NCBI RefSeq assembly: GCF_009709555.1 | Contig: NZ_WJBG01000187.1 | Coordinates: 1-64,000, forward strand | Direction of reading: 5' to 3' | DNA from: Streptomyces blattellae | GTDB lineage: Bacteria > Actinomycetota > Actinomycetes > Streptomycetales > Streptomycetaceae | Length of the DNA stretch: 64,000 nucleotides | Shown: piece by piece, positions 1-7,111 of the stretch | Layout of the letters: each line of letters opens with the position of its first letter | Numbering within the stretch: position 1 is the first letter of the stretch | The notes under the pieces: model-generated | Database searches by the model: none | What the model was told of the DNA's origin: nothing | Seen by the model: the letters and a program-made list of their open reading frames with translations, nothing else | Program-made: the position numbers and the translations under genes

Positions 1-1
1 C

Positions 2-166
2 GGTGCGCCCTCGGACATGCCGTCCGGTGCTCCCTCCGGTGCTCCCGGCGGCGGGCAGGGCGGCCAGGATGGCGGCTGCGGCTGCGGTGGCGGTATGGGC
101 GGGGGCGGCGGCATGCCCAGCGGTCAGCCGAGCGGTCAGCCGACCTCCCAGGCCACGAAGAGCTGA
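2..166 (+). CDS. C-terminal end of an unrecognised Gly-rich protein (partial)
   Basis: Only the last 54 codons lie in the window, in the frame ending at TGA 164-166. The tail is low complexity: Ser-Gly-Ala-Pro repeats, then a Gly-rich stretch with two cysteines as CGCGGG, then SGQP repeats. Disordered tails like this are common at the ends of Streptomyces surface or metal-handling proteins, but the family cannot be named without the upstream part. A strong hairpin follows 22 bases after the stop, which supports this frame as the real gene end. Confidence 0.5.
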   Translation, partial: GAPSDMPSGAPSGAPGGGQGGQDGGCGCGGGMGGGGGMPSGQPSGQPTSQATKS

Positions 167-188
167 CCACGGATCTCGTACGACGAAG

Positions 189-217
189 GCGGCGCACCCC
201 GTGAACGGGTGCGCCGC
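189..217. terminator. Bidirectional hairpin terminator
   Basis: Perfect 11-bp stem (GCGGCGCACCC pairing with GGGTGCGCCGC) with a 7-base loop. It sits between the partial gene ending at 166 and the convergent TetR gene ending at 251. Confidence 0.8.
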
Positions 218-250
218 TTCTCCGTGTGCTCTCGCCGTGTACGGGTGGCG

Positions 251-877
251 TCAGTCGAGCCAGTGCTGCCGGCCGATGCTGATGAGCCGCAGCTGCCGGG
301 TCGCGACATGGGCGACGCGCTCGCGCTCCTCCGGCGGGGCGTCCAGGGCCTCCAGGACGAGCGAGGCCGTGAACAGCATCTGGTCGACGTAGAGGCTGGC
401 GAGCATCGACAGGTCGTCGTCCGTCCATGCCTCGGCCTGGGGGTCCTTGACCAGCTGGGCCTTCACCTCCTCGGCGAAGCGGGCCAGTTGGCCGCGGATG
501 GCCTCACGTACCGGCCGGACCCCGCCGCTGCGCTCGCGGGCGATGAAGCGGATGTGGGCGGGATGTGCCTCCACATGGCCGACGATCAGCCCGATGGCGC
601 TGGCTATGCGTTCGTCGGGGTCGTCCGTCGCGGACACCACCATCCGGATCATCTCGTGCAGACTGCCGAGCGCCTCCTCGACCAGTACGACACCGAGGTC
701 CGCGATGGAGCGGAAGTGCCGGTAGAAGGCGGTCGGGGCGACGCCGACCTCGCGGGTGACCTCACGCAGGCCCAGGCTGCTCAGGCTCTGCTCCTCCAGC
801 AGTCCCAGGGCGGCGTCCAGGAGCGCCTGCCGGGTCTTCTGTTTCTGGGCCTGCCGGACGCCGAGGGTGTGACTCAT
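251..877 (-). CDS. TetR-family transcriptional regulator
   Basis: A 208-aa one-component repressor. The N-terminal TetR helix-turn-helix spans about residues 14-56 and ends in a recognition helix with PTAFYRHF. The C-terminal all-helical ligand domain shows no recognisable ligand signature. Length is typical of the family. The gene is divergent from two small membrane-protein genes; the 120-bp gap holds repeated inverted ACAACTGTTC/GAACAGTTGT half-sites, so it probably represses itself and those genes. No good Shine-Dalgarno sequence precedes the ATG. The ligand is unknown. Confidence 0.9.
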   Translation of the reverse strand: MSHTLGVRQAQKQKTRQALLDAALGLLEEQSLSSLGLREVTREVGVAPTAFYRHFRSIADLGVVLVEEALGSLHEMIRMVVSATDDPDERIASAIGLIVGHVEAHPAHIRFIARERSGGVRPVREAIRGQLARFAEEVKAQLVKDPQAEAWTDDDLSMLASLYVDQMLFTASLVLEALDAPPEERERVAHVATRQLRLISIGRQHWLD

Positions 878-889
878 GCCATGCAGTCA

Positions 890-972
890 ACAACTGTTCT
901 CCGTAATTGGAAAGCCGTAGGGCGCGCTAGACTCGTTGGTCAGTGAACAGTTGTAACCACAGTCGTTCACTG
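890..972. promoter_or_regulatory. Probable TetR operator cluster
   Basis: ACAACTGTTC at 890-899 is the exact inverted copy of GAACAGTTGT at 945-954. A second pair, CAGTGAAC at 941-948 and GTTCACTG at 965-972, overlaps it. All lie between the divergent starts of the TetR gene (877) and the small membrane-protein gene (998). Nested palindromes of this kind are what an autoregulating TetR protein would bind; binding itself is inferred. Confidence 0.6.
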
Positions 973-997
973 AACCGTAACCGAGGGGGAACCACCC

Positions 998-1165
998 ATG
1001 CTGTTCATCGTCGCCGCACTCCTGCTGCTGGGCGTCGTGCTGGGCACCGTGGCCCACGCACCGCTCACCTTCACCGCCGTCGCCGCCGTCGTGATCGCCG
1101 CCTGGCTCGGCATCTTCGCGCTCCGCGAGCGGCACGCCCGCCGGCGCGTGTCATCCGTCAACTGA
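998..1165 (+). CDS. Small one- or two-helix membrane protein (55 aa)
   Basis: A 55-aa protein. It begins MLFIVAALLLLGVVLGTVAH, followed by a second hydrophobic stretch and a basic tail (RERHARRR), so the C-terminus is probably cytoplasmic. The purine-rich Shine-Dalgarno GAGGGGGA at 983-990 fixes the ATG. It is the first gene downstream of the TetR operator cluster and is followed 32 bases later by a DUF4190-like gene, so both are probably co-transcribed and repressed by the TetR protein. I recognise no family. Confidence 0.7.
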   Translation: MLFIVAALLLLGVVLGTVAHAPLTFTAVAAVVIAAWLGIFALRERHARRRVSSVN

Positions 1166-1197
1166 CCGCTCATCCAGCCCGTCGGGAGCCGACCACC

Positions 1198-1464
1198 ATG
1201 CAACTCACCGCACCCGCAACCCGTCAGACCACCGCCCACGACACCGACGGCATGGCCGTCGCCGCCTTCATCCTCGGCCTCGTGGGCCTCCTCGTCCTCA
1301 ACATCTTCCTCGGCCCGATCGCCATCGTCCTGGCCACAGCAGCCCTCTGGCGCGGTACCGCGCGCAAGGGCCGCGCGTATCTGGGCCTGGGCCTCGGAGT
1401 CGCCGACCTGCTGGTCCTGGTGGCATTCATGCAGGCGGACAACACGGTGTCGTGGAGCTTCTGA
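1198..1464 (+). CDS. DUF4190-like small membrane protein
   Basis: An 88-aa protein. A short polar N-terminus (about 18 residues) is followed by two hydrophobic helices, about residues 20-45 and 62-80, separated by a basic RGTARKGRAY loop. The pattern 'MAVAAFILGLVG ... GRAYLGLGLG' is that of DUF4190 membrane proteins, whose role is not known. ATG 1198 follows GGGAG at about 1183. It is probably in an operon with the 55-aa gene upstream under the TetR regulator. Confidence 0.75.
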   Translation: MQLTAPATRQTTAHDTDGMAVAAFILGLVGLLVLNIFLGPIAIVLATAALWRGTARKGRAYLGLGLGVADLLVLVAFMQADNTVSWSF

Positions 1465-1524
1465 GGCCAGTCGCCCGACCGCTGCTGTGGAAGGCGGGCA
1501 CGGCCGACAGCGCGGGGCACGCCC

Positions 1525-1638
1525 GGTCCTGCGCAACCAAGGCGGTCCTGCACGACCACCGAGGTCCTGCACAACCAAGGCGGTCCTGCACAACCACCGG
1601 GGCCTTGCACAACCACCGGGGCCTTGCACAACCACCGG
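1525..1638. repeat. Six tandem 19-bp repeats upstream of the cysteine desulfurase
   Basis: Six consecutive 19-bp units (1525, 1544, 1563, 1582, 1601, 1620) follow the pattern GGTCCTGCACAACCAnSGn. The last two units are identical and carry GGCCTTGCACAACCACCGG. A degenerate seventh partial copy follows (AGTGCAGGCACGACC). The array ends 44 bp before the promoter -10 of the next gene. No coding function is evident. Confidence 0.9.
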
Positions 1639-1682
1639 AGTGCAGGCACGACCTGCGGCCCGAGCCCGGCGCGGCGGACCCG

Positions 1683-1688
1683 TAGAAT
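1683..1688 (+). promoter_or_regulatory. -10 element (TAGAAT) of the cysteine desulfurase gene
   Basis: TAGAAT lies 10 bases before ATG 1699 and there is no Shine-Dalgarno sequence, so the mRNA is probably leaderless or has a leader of a few bases. Confidence 0.6.
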
Positions 1689-1698
1689 CGGCGTCACC

Positions 1699-2868
1699 AT
1701 GGCATACCTCGACCACGCCGCGACCACCCCGATGCTTCCCGAGGCGGTCGAGGCACTCACCACGCACCTCGGCGTCACCGGCAACGCGTCCTCCCTCCAC
1801 GCATCGGGCCGCCGGGCAAGGCGAGCGGTGGAGGAGGCCCGCGAGACCCTCGCGGAAGCCCTCGTCGCCCGCCCCAGCGAGGTCGTCTTCACCTCCGGCG
1901 GCACCGAGGCCGACAACCTCGCCGTCAAGGGCCTGTACTGGTCCCGTCGAGACGCCGACCCGGCCCGCACCCGGGTCCTGGCGAGCCCGGTCGAACACCA
2001 CGCCGTCCTGGACGCCGTCCACTGGCTCGGCGAACACGAGGGCGCCACGGTCGAATACCTCCCGGTCGACTTCTACGGCCGCGTCCACCCCGAGGCCCTG
2101 CGCGAAGCCCTCGCCCGCAACCCCGACGACGTGGCCCTGGCCACCGTCATGTGGGCGAACAACGAGATCGGCACGGTCATGCCGATCCGCGAACTCGCCG
2201 AAACGGCGGCCGAGTTCGACGTCCCCCTGCACGCCGACGCCGTACAGGCCTTCGGCCAGGTCCCCGTCGACTTCGCCGCCTCCGGCCTCGCCGCGATGAC
2301 GGTCTCGGGCCACAAGATCGGCGGCCCGTACGGCATCGGCGCGCTGCTCCTCGGCCGCGAGCACACCCCCGTACCGGTTCTGCACGGCGGCGGCCAGGAG
2401 CGCCACGTCCGCTCCGGCACCCTCGACGTCCCGGCCATCGCCGCCTTCGCGGTCGCCGGACGCCTCGCCGCCGAACAGCGCGAATGGTTCGCACGGGAGA
2501 TCGGCGGCCTGCGGGACGACCTGATCGAAGCGGTCCGTACGGCGGTGCCGGACGCGATGCTCGGAGGGGACCCCGCACGCGAGGGCCGCCTCCCCGCGAA
2601 CGCCCACTTCACCTTCCCGGGCTGCGAGGGAGACTCGCTGCTCCTTCTCCTGGACGCCCAGGGCATCGAGTGCTCCACCGGCTCGGCGTGCACCGCCGGC
2701 GTGGCCCAGCCCAGCCATGTCCTGCTCGCCACCGGCACCGACCCGGACCTCGCCCGTGGCACCCTCCGATTCTCCCTCGGCCACACCTCCACGGAAGCCG
2801 ACGTGGATGCGCTGGCCAAAGCCATCGGCCCGGTGGTGGAACGGGCCAGGGCGGCAGGACTCAGCTGA
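1699..2868 (+). CDS. Cysteine desulfurase (IscS/NifS class)
   Basis: A 389-aa PLP-dependent fold-type I enzyme that takes sulfur from cysteine and hands it on as persulfide. Seen: N-terminal YLDHAATTP; the FTSGGTEADNLAVKG cofactor loop; the PLP lysine in SGHKIGGPYG (about Lys206); and the mobile active-site loop with STGSACTAG (catalytic Cys about 331). The long loop places it in the IscS/NifS class rather than SufS. The start is the ATG just after a TAGAAT -10 box. It lies one gene from mnmA, whose product needs persulfide sulfur, so it is the likely sulfur donor for tRNA 2-thiouridine; that link is inferred. A 19-bp repeat array lies upstream. Confidence 0.93.
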   Translation: MAYLDHAATTPMLPEAVEALTTHLGVTGNASSLHASGRRARRAVEEARETLAEALVARPSEVVFTSGGTEADNLAVKGLYWSRRDADPARTRVLASPVEHHAVLDAVHWLGEHEGATVEYLPVDFYGRVHPEALREALARNPDDVALATVMWANNEIGTVMPIRELAETAAEFDVPLHADAVQAFGQVPVDFAASGLAAMTVSGHKIGGPYGIGALLLGREHTPVPVLHGGGQERHVRSGTLDVPAIAAFAVAGRLAAEQREWFAREIGGLRDDLIEAVRTAVPDAMLGGDPAREGRLPANAHFTFPGCEGDSLLLLLDAQGIECSTGSACTAGVAQPSHVLLATGTDPDLARGTLRFSLGHTSTEADVDALAKAIGPVVERARAAGLS

Positions 2869-2895
2869 CGCCGGTCTCCGCTGATGACCGCGGAC

Positions 2896-3618
2896 TCAGC
2901 TGACGCCGGACTCAGCGGCGGACCCAGCTGAAGCGGACCGCCCCTGGGCCCGGCCCGTCGTGCCGGCGCTCGCCTCCCGCACCAGCCGCATATACCGGTC
3001 CCAGTCCCAGCCTTCACCCGGGTCGGTGTGGTCCGTGCCCGGCACCTCCACATGCCCGATGACGTGCTCGCGGTCGACGGGGATGTCGTACCGCGCGCAT
3101 ATCCGGGCAGTGAGCCGCGCCGAGGCTTCGTACATCTCGTCCGTGAAGTCCTCCGGCTGGTCCACGAAACCTTCGTGCTCGATGCCGACGCTGCGTTCGT
3201 TGTAGTCGCGGTTGCCCGCGTGGTACGCCACGTCCAGCTCGCGGATCATCTGGGTGATGTGGCCGTCCTTGCGGACGATGTAGTGGGCCGCCGCCCCGTG
3301 CCCCGGGTCCTGGAACACCTTCACCGCGCTGTCGAAGCTGCCCTGGGTGACATGGATGACGACCATGTCTATGCCGTAGTCGGCGGGCCGGTCCGCGAGC
3401 CGCCAGTTCGCCGAGGACGCCGCCACCCACCTCGCGCCCGTGTAGTCGACCTCGCCCGCCTTGCGCGCCTTCTCCACACCCGGCACCCGCCACCACAGGC
3501 GCCCCAGCTGGTCGCGCGCCAGCACGGCCGTGCCTCCCGCGGTCGCGGCCAGACCGGCCAGCAGCGCCCGCCGGCCGATGCGCCGGTCGCTGTCCTTGGA
3601 TGCTCGTCTCGCCCCCAT
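2896..3618 (-). CDS. Secreted N-acetylmuramoyl-L-alanine amidase (Amidase_2)
   Basis: A 240-aa protein. The N-terminus has a twin-arginine (Tat) signal (RRIGRRALLAGLAATAGG). The Amidase_2 domain follows from about residue 70: VVIHVTQGS carries the first zinc His, HYIVRKDGHITQ the core strand, and GHVEVPGTDHTDPG the later zinc ligands. It should cut the lactyl-Ala bond of peptidoglycan outside the membrane. It ends 28 bp from the convergent cysteine desulfurase and is divergent from mnmA (60 bp). No clear ribosome site precedes the ATG; no in-frame alternative start close upstream is better. Confidence 0.88.
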   Translation of the reverse strand: MGARRASKDSDRRIGRRALLAGLAATAGGTAVLARDQLGRLWWRVPGVEKARKAGEVDYTGARWVAASSANWRLADRPADYGIDMVVIHVTQGSFDSAVKVFQDPGHGAAAHYIVRKDGHITQMIRELDVAYHAGNRDYNERSVGIEHEGFVDQPEDFTDEMYEASARLTARICARYDIPVDREHVIGHVEVPGTDHTDPGEGWDWDRYMRLVREASAGTTGRAQGRSASAGSAAESGVS

Positions 3619-3678
3619 GTGATCGTGAACGGATACTCGTGAGCCTTGGTTCCCGCGGGCCTTTACCCTGGAGGGGTT

Positions 3679-4809
3679 ATGACTGAGACCCCGCAGCGCC
3701 CCCACCCCCTCCGCGTCCTCGCCGCCATGTCGGGCGGTGTGGACTCCGCCGTCGCCGCCGCCCGCGCGGCCGAGGCGGGCCATGACGTGACCGGCGTCCA
3801 CCTCGCGCTCTCCGCGAACCCGCAGTCCTTCCGTACGGGCGCGCGCGGCTGCTGCACCATCGAGGACTCCCGCGACGCCCGCCGCGCCGCGGACGTCATC
3901 GGCATCCCCTTCTACGTGTGGGACCTCGCCGACCGCTTCCGCGAGGACGTGGTCGAGGACTTCGTCACCGAGTACGAGGCGGGCCGCACCCCCAACCCCT
4001 GTCTGCGCTGCAACGAGAAGATCAAGTTCGCCGCTCTTCTCGACAAGGCCCTCGCGCTCGGCTTCGACGCGGTCTGCACCGGCCACTACGCCAAGGTGCT
4101 CGTGAATGAGGACGGCACCCGCGAACTGCACCGCGCCTCCGACATGGCGAAGGACCAGTCGTACGTCCTCGGTGTCCTGGACGACCGGCAGCTCGCCCAC
4201 GCGATGTTCCCGCTCGGCGACACCGTGACGACGAAGGACGAGATCCGCGCGGAGGCCGAGCGCAGGGGGCTGGCGGTGGCCAAGAAGCCCGACTCGCACG
4301 ACATCTGCTTCATCGCCGACGGCGACACACAGGGCTTCCTGGCCGACCGGCTGGGCAAGGCGGAGGGTGACATCGTCGACGAGTCCGGCGCCAGGCTCGG
4401 CACGCACGAGGGTGCGTACGGCTTCACCATCGGCCAGCGCAAGGGGCTGAGGATCGGCCACCCGGCGCCCGACGGCAAGCCGCGCTACGTCCTCGACATC
4501 TCCCCGGTGGACAACACGGTGACCGTCGGCCCCGCCTCCGCCCTGGACGTCTCCGAACTGACCGCGATCAAGCCCCGCTGGTGCGGCGCGGCCCCCTCCG
4601 GCCCCGGCACCTACACGGCCCAGCTCCGCGCCCACGGCGGTGAGACCGAGGTCACCGCCGAACTGATCGACGGCACCCTGGAGGTGTCGTTCACCGCCCC
4701 GGTCCGCTCAGTCGCCCCCGGCCAGGCGATCGTCCTGTACGACGGCACGCGCGTGGTGGGCTCGGCGACGATCGCGTCGACGACGCGGGCGAGGGCCGTA
4801 CCGGCGTAA
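3679..4809 (+). CDS. mnmA: tRNA-specific 2-thiouridylase MnmA
   Basis: A 376-aa cytoplasmic enzyme that thiolates U34 of tRNA Lys, Glu and Gln. The N-terminal ATP-pyrophosphatase P-loop is MSGGVDSAVAAA (about residues 17-28). The catalytic cysteine pair is Cys108 in NPCLRCNE and Cys210 in SHDICFI. The GHYAKV and FTIGQRKGL motifs of the family are present. ATG 3679 follows GGAGGGG closely, and a TACCCT -10-like element lies 9 bases before it, so the transcript may be almost leaderless. A TTG 33 bases upstream is in frame but lacks support. The cysteine desulfurase two genes upstream is a plausible sulfur source. Confidence 0.96.
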   Translation: MTETPQRPHPLRVLAAMSGGVDSAVAAARAAEAGHDVTGVHLALSANPQSFRTGARGCCTIEDSRDARRAADVIGIPFYVWDLADRFREDVVEDFVTEYEAGRTPNPCLRCNEKIKFAALLDKALALGFDAVCTGHYAKVLVNEDGTRELHRASDMAKDQSYVLGVLDDRQLAHAMFPLGDTVTTKDEIRAEAERRGLAVAKKPDSHDICFIADGDTQGFLADRLGKAEGDIVDESGARLGTHEGAYGFTIGQRKGLRIGHPAPDGKPRYVLDISPVDNTVTVGPASALDVSELTAIKPRWCGAAPSGPGTYTAQLRAHGGETEVTAELIDGTLEVSFTAPVRSVAPGQAIVLYDGTRVVGSATIASTTRARAVPA

Positions 4810-4874
4810 CCCGCGCCGGGCGGCGTGCGCGCTGGTCAGCCGGCGGCACCTGGGCGTCACCGGGCGGGCGCCGC

Positions 4875-5654
4875 CTACTGTGCGTAGAACTCGGCGAGCA
4901 CCGGCGCCAGAACCTGCGGGTCCACCAAATGCGTCTGGCCCTCCAGGCTCCGGTACGTGCCCTGCGGCACCGTCTCCGCGACCGCCCGCGTCGCCTCGCG
5001 CAGCCACGCGGGGCTCGCGCCGCCCGCGACGGCCAGGACGGGGACGGTGATCGAGGCCAGCCGGTCGCGGGGCACCAGTCCGTCGCGCATCACGGCGTTG
5101 TCGTGGGCCAGGCTCGGCGCGATGGACTCCATGGCGGCCCACATGGGGGACTGGCGGGCGCCCTGGATCATCTCCTCGGCCAGGCCCGTCAGCCTCAGGA
5201 ACAGTTCGACGGCGTCCCCGCGCCGACCCTCCGCCAGCGCCGCTGTCAGCCGCTCGGTGTACTCGGCGCGCTCCTTCGCCCCGCCCTCGTACACGGCGAA
5301 CGGCGTCTCGTAGACGGCCACCTTGCTGACCGGCAGCCCGCTCGCCGCCGCCTCCAGGACCAGCGCGCCACCCGACGAGATGCCGTAGAGCGCCGCCTCC
5401 CCGCCCACCGCGTCGATGAGCGCCGCGAGGTCCTCGACCTCCCGCTCCACCGCGTACGGCGGCATGTCACCGCTCTCGCCGCGGCCCCGGCGGTCGTACA
5501 CGACGACGCTGAAGCCGCCGGAGAGGTGCCCGGCCAGCGGCGCCACCGTGGCGCCGGTGGACATGGCGCCGCTCACGAGGACGACCGCCGGGCCCTGTCC
5601 GGTGCGTGTGTACGCGATCGGAGTGCCGTCGCGCGAAAGGATCTTCTTGTCCAT
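4875..5654 (-). CDS. Alpha/beta-fold hydrolase
   Basis: A 259-aa protein of the alpha/beta-hydrolase fold. Seen: the early VVLVSGAMSTG oxyanion region, YDRRGRGESGD after strand 4, the nucleophile elbow GISSGGA and the late GQTHLVD histidine. The usual acid after strand 6 is not obvious: the sequence reads VAGGASPAW where a GxxD is common, so the triad acid must lie elsewhere or be absent. The substrate is unknown. The ATG at 5654 is preferred; a GTG at 5678 would add eight residues and neither start has a good ribosome site. Convergent with mnmA. Confidence 0.85.
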   Translation of the reverse strand: MDKKILSRDGTPIAYTRTGQGPAVVLVSGAMSTGATVAPLAGHLSGGFSVVVYDRRGRGESGDMPPYAVEREVEDLAALIDAVGGEAALYGISSGGALVLEAAASGLPVSKVAVYETPFAVYEGGAKERAEYTERLTAALAEGRRGDAVELFLRLTGLAEEMIQGARQSPMWAAMESIAPSLAHDNAVMRDGLVPRDRLASITVPVLAVAGGASPAWLREATRAVAETVPQGTYRSLEGQTHLVDPQVLAPVLAEFYAQ

Positions 5655-5705
5655 GGCGTGGAGACTGCCACCCGGCACGGAACTAATCGGTCACGACACT
5701 TCCAC

Positions 5706-6029
5706 TCACACCACTTCGGCGTCGTAGAAGCAGAGATGGTCCTTGATCTGGGAGACGTCCGGCTTGGGGTCGGGGTACGACCAGACGAGGTCGGCCGCGT
5801 CGGGCAGCGACCAGTAGGAGGCCGTTCCCTTGAAGGGGCAGTGGGTGGTGGTCTCAGAGGGGGTCAGGAGGTCGAGGCGTACGTCCTCGGCGGGGAGGTA
5901 GTAGCGCACGGGACAGCCGGTCTCGCGCACGACCAAGGGGCGGTCGGATTCCGCCAGTACCTGGTCGTCGCGGACCACCCGCACGCGCTGGGTGCCCTGC
6001 TCGATCGTGATCGTGTGTCCATCAGTCAT
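5706..6029 (-). CDS. DUF427 domain protein
   Basis: A 107-aa single-domain protein covering the whole DUF427 fold: DRPLVVRETGCPVRYYLPAEDV, then HCPFKGTASYWSL and a C-terminal YPDP ... FYDAEV. The fold is a small beta barrel with no established enzymatic activity. The ATG at 6029 is preferred because homologues begin near this residue, but no ribosome site is visible. It lies upstream of, and on the same strand as, the hydrolase gene (51-bp gap), so they may share a transcript. Confidence 0.85.
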   Translation of the reverse strand: MTDGHTITIEQGTQRVRVVRDDQVLAESDRPLVVRETGCPVRYYLPAEDVRLDLLTPSETTTHCPFKGTASYWSLPDAADLVWSYPDPKPDVSQIKDHLCFYDAEVV

Positions 6030-6079
6030 ACCCGGACAGCACCGGCGGGGCGCTGGTTCTTCCCGCACACGGTGACTTC

Positions 6080-6250
6080 ATGCGAATCTGCGTCTTTCTC
6101 TCCGCACTCTCCGCACTCTCCGCCGCCGACCTGTCCGACAGACACACGCCCCCCGCGCGGGAGTTCGCGAAGCTCATCGGCAAGGGCGGCCACACGCTGG
6201 TGCGGGGCGGCTCCGACGTCGGCCTGGGCGATGGCGTGCCTGGAGGCTGT
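6080..6250 (+). pseudogene. Remnant of a LOG-family (lysine decarboxylase-like) gene
   Basis: The first about 55 codons read MRICVFLSA ... ADLSDRHTPPAREFAKLIGKGG ... GGSDVGL, the N-terminus of a TIGR00730/LOG-like Rossmann protein (cytokinin nucleotide phosphoribohydrolase family). After GGSDVGL the text jumps to GDGVPGG, which looks like a short deletion in the usual MKVVADGVQEGG, and homology then ends. The catalytic PGGxGTxxE motif is absent. Near the start a 9-base CTCTCCGCA unit is repeated, inserting extra ALSALS residues. A short-chain dehydrogenase gene begins about 50 bp later, so the rest was deleted. Confidence 0.7.
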
Positions 6251-6305
6251 TCATCAGAGGCTCCCGCGGTGGGCCGGGGCGCGGCCCGATGCGACCATGG
6301 CGCAC

Positions 6306-7061
6306 ATGGCTACACATGTGATCACCGGGGCGGGCAGCGGTATCGGTTCGGCCGTCGCCCGCCGCCTCCACGCGCGCGGGGACGAACTCGTCCTGCACGC
6401 GCGCGACGCGGGCCGCGCGAAGGAACTGGCCATCGAGTTCCCGGGCGCCCGGACCCTGGTGGGCGACCTTGCTGACCCGGACAGGCTGAGCTGGGCCTTC
6501 TCGCACCAGACGCTGCCCGACCGGGTGGACTCCCTGCTGCACATCGCCGGTGTCGTCGACCTCGGGCCGGTCGGCGAGCTGACCCCCAAGTCCTGGCGCC
6601 ACCAGCTCAACGTCAACCTCGTCGCCCCCGCCGAACTGACCCGCCACTTCCTGCCCCAACTCCGCGCCACCCGCGGCCACGTGGTCTTCGTCAACTCGGG
6701 CGCGGGACTTCGAGCCGGTGCCGACTGGTCCGCGTACGCCGCCTCCAAGCACGGCCTGAAGGCCCTCGCGGACGCGTTGCGCGACGAGGAGCACGGCAAC
6801 GGCGTCCGCGTCACCTCGGTCTACCCCGGCCGCACGGCGAGCCCCATGCAGGCCAAGGTCCACCAGCAGGAGGGCAAGGAGTACGACCCCTCGCAGTGGA
6901 TCGACCCCGGGTCGGTGGCGACGACGATCCTGATGGCCCTGGACCTCCCCAGGGACGCGGAGGTCAACGACCTGACGGTGCGCCCCGGGAAAACCAGCCC
7001 CTCCGGCGTTCGAGGAGCGGGGGTCCAGGGGGCGGAGCCCCCTGGAGGACGGGACGGGTAG
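6306..7061 (+). CDS. Short-chain dehydrogenase/reductase with run-on C-terminus
   Basis: A 251-aa SDR. Seen: the Rossmann motif TGAGSGIG (about residues 6-13), the DLAD acidic loop, the family N-x-A-G region as HIAGVVDL, and the catalytic YAASKHGLK (Tyr and Lys). The substrate is unknown. The start is ATG 6306; an in-frame ATG at 6297 would add three residues. The last about 20 codons after NDLTVRPGK are odd: they are encoded by a Streptomyces intergenic repeat with a perfect hairpin, so the ancestral stop has probably been lost. Confidence 0.87.
   Translation: MATHVITGAGSGIGSAVARRLHARGDELVLHARDAGRAKELAIEFPGARTLVGDLADPDRLSWAFSHQTLPDRVDSLLHIAGVVDLGPVGELTPKSWRHQLNVNLVAPAELTRHFLPQLRATRGHVVFVNSGAGLRAGADWSAYAASKHGLKALADALRDEEHGNGVRVTSVYPGRTASPMQAKVHQQEGKEYDPSQWIDPGSVATTILMALDLPRDAEVNDLTVRPGKTSPSGVRGAGVQGAEPPGGRDG
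7024..7046. terminator. Hairpin inside the 3' end of the SDR gene
   Basis: TCCAGGGGG pairs with CCCCCTGGA around a 5-base loop. The surrounding sequence matches the common Streptomyces intergenic repeat type. It is now translated as part of the SDR C-terminus. Confidence 0.75.
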
Positions 7062-7098
7062 GGGCGGCGGGGGCGAAACCATACGCGGGCTTCATACG

Positions 7099-7104
7099 TA
7101 GGCT
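7099..7104 (+). promoter_or_regulatory. -10 element (TAGGCT) for a leaderless MetE-like gene
   Basis: TAGGCT is followed by 7 bases and then GTG 7112, the spacing expected when transcription starts at the start codon. No ribosome site is present. Confidence 0.6.
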
Positions 7105-7111
7105 TCACCGC

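Noticed and set aside
1525..1638. CRISPR array
   Set aside because: The units are contiguous with no spacers and no cas genes are nearby.
3646..3678. Longer mnmA start at TTG
   Set aside because: Adds residues not seen in the family; ATG 3679 has GGAGGGG just upstream.
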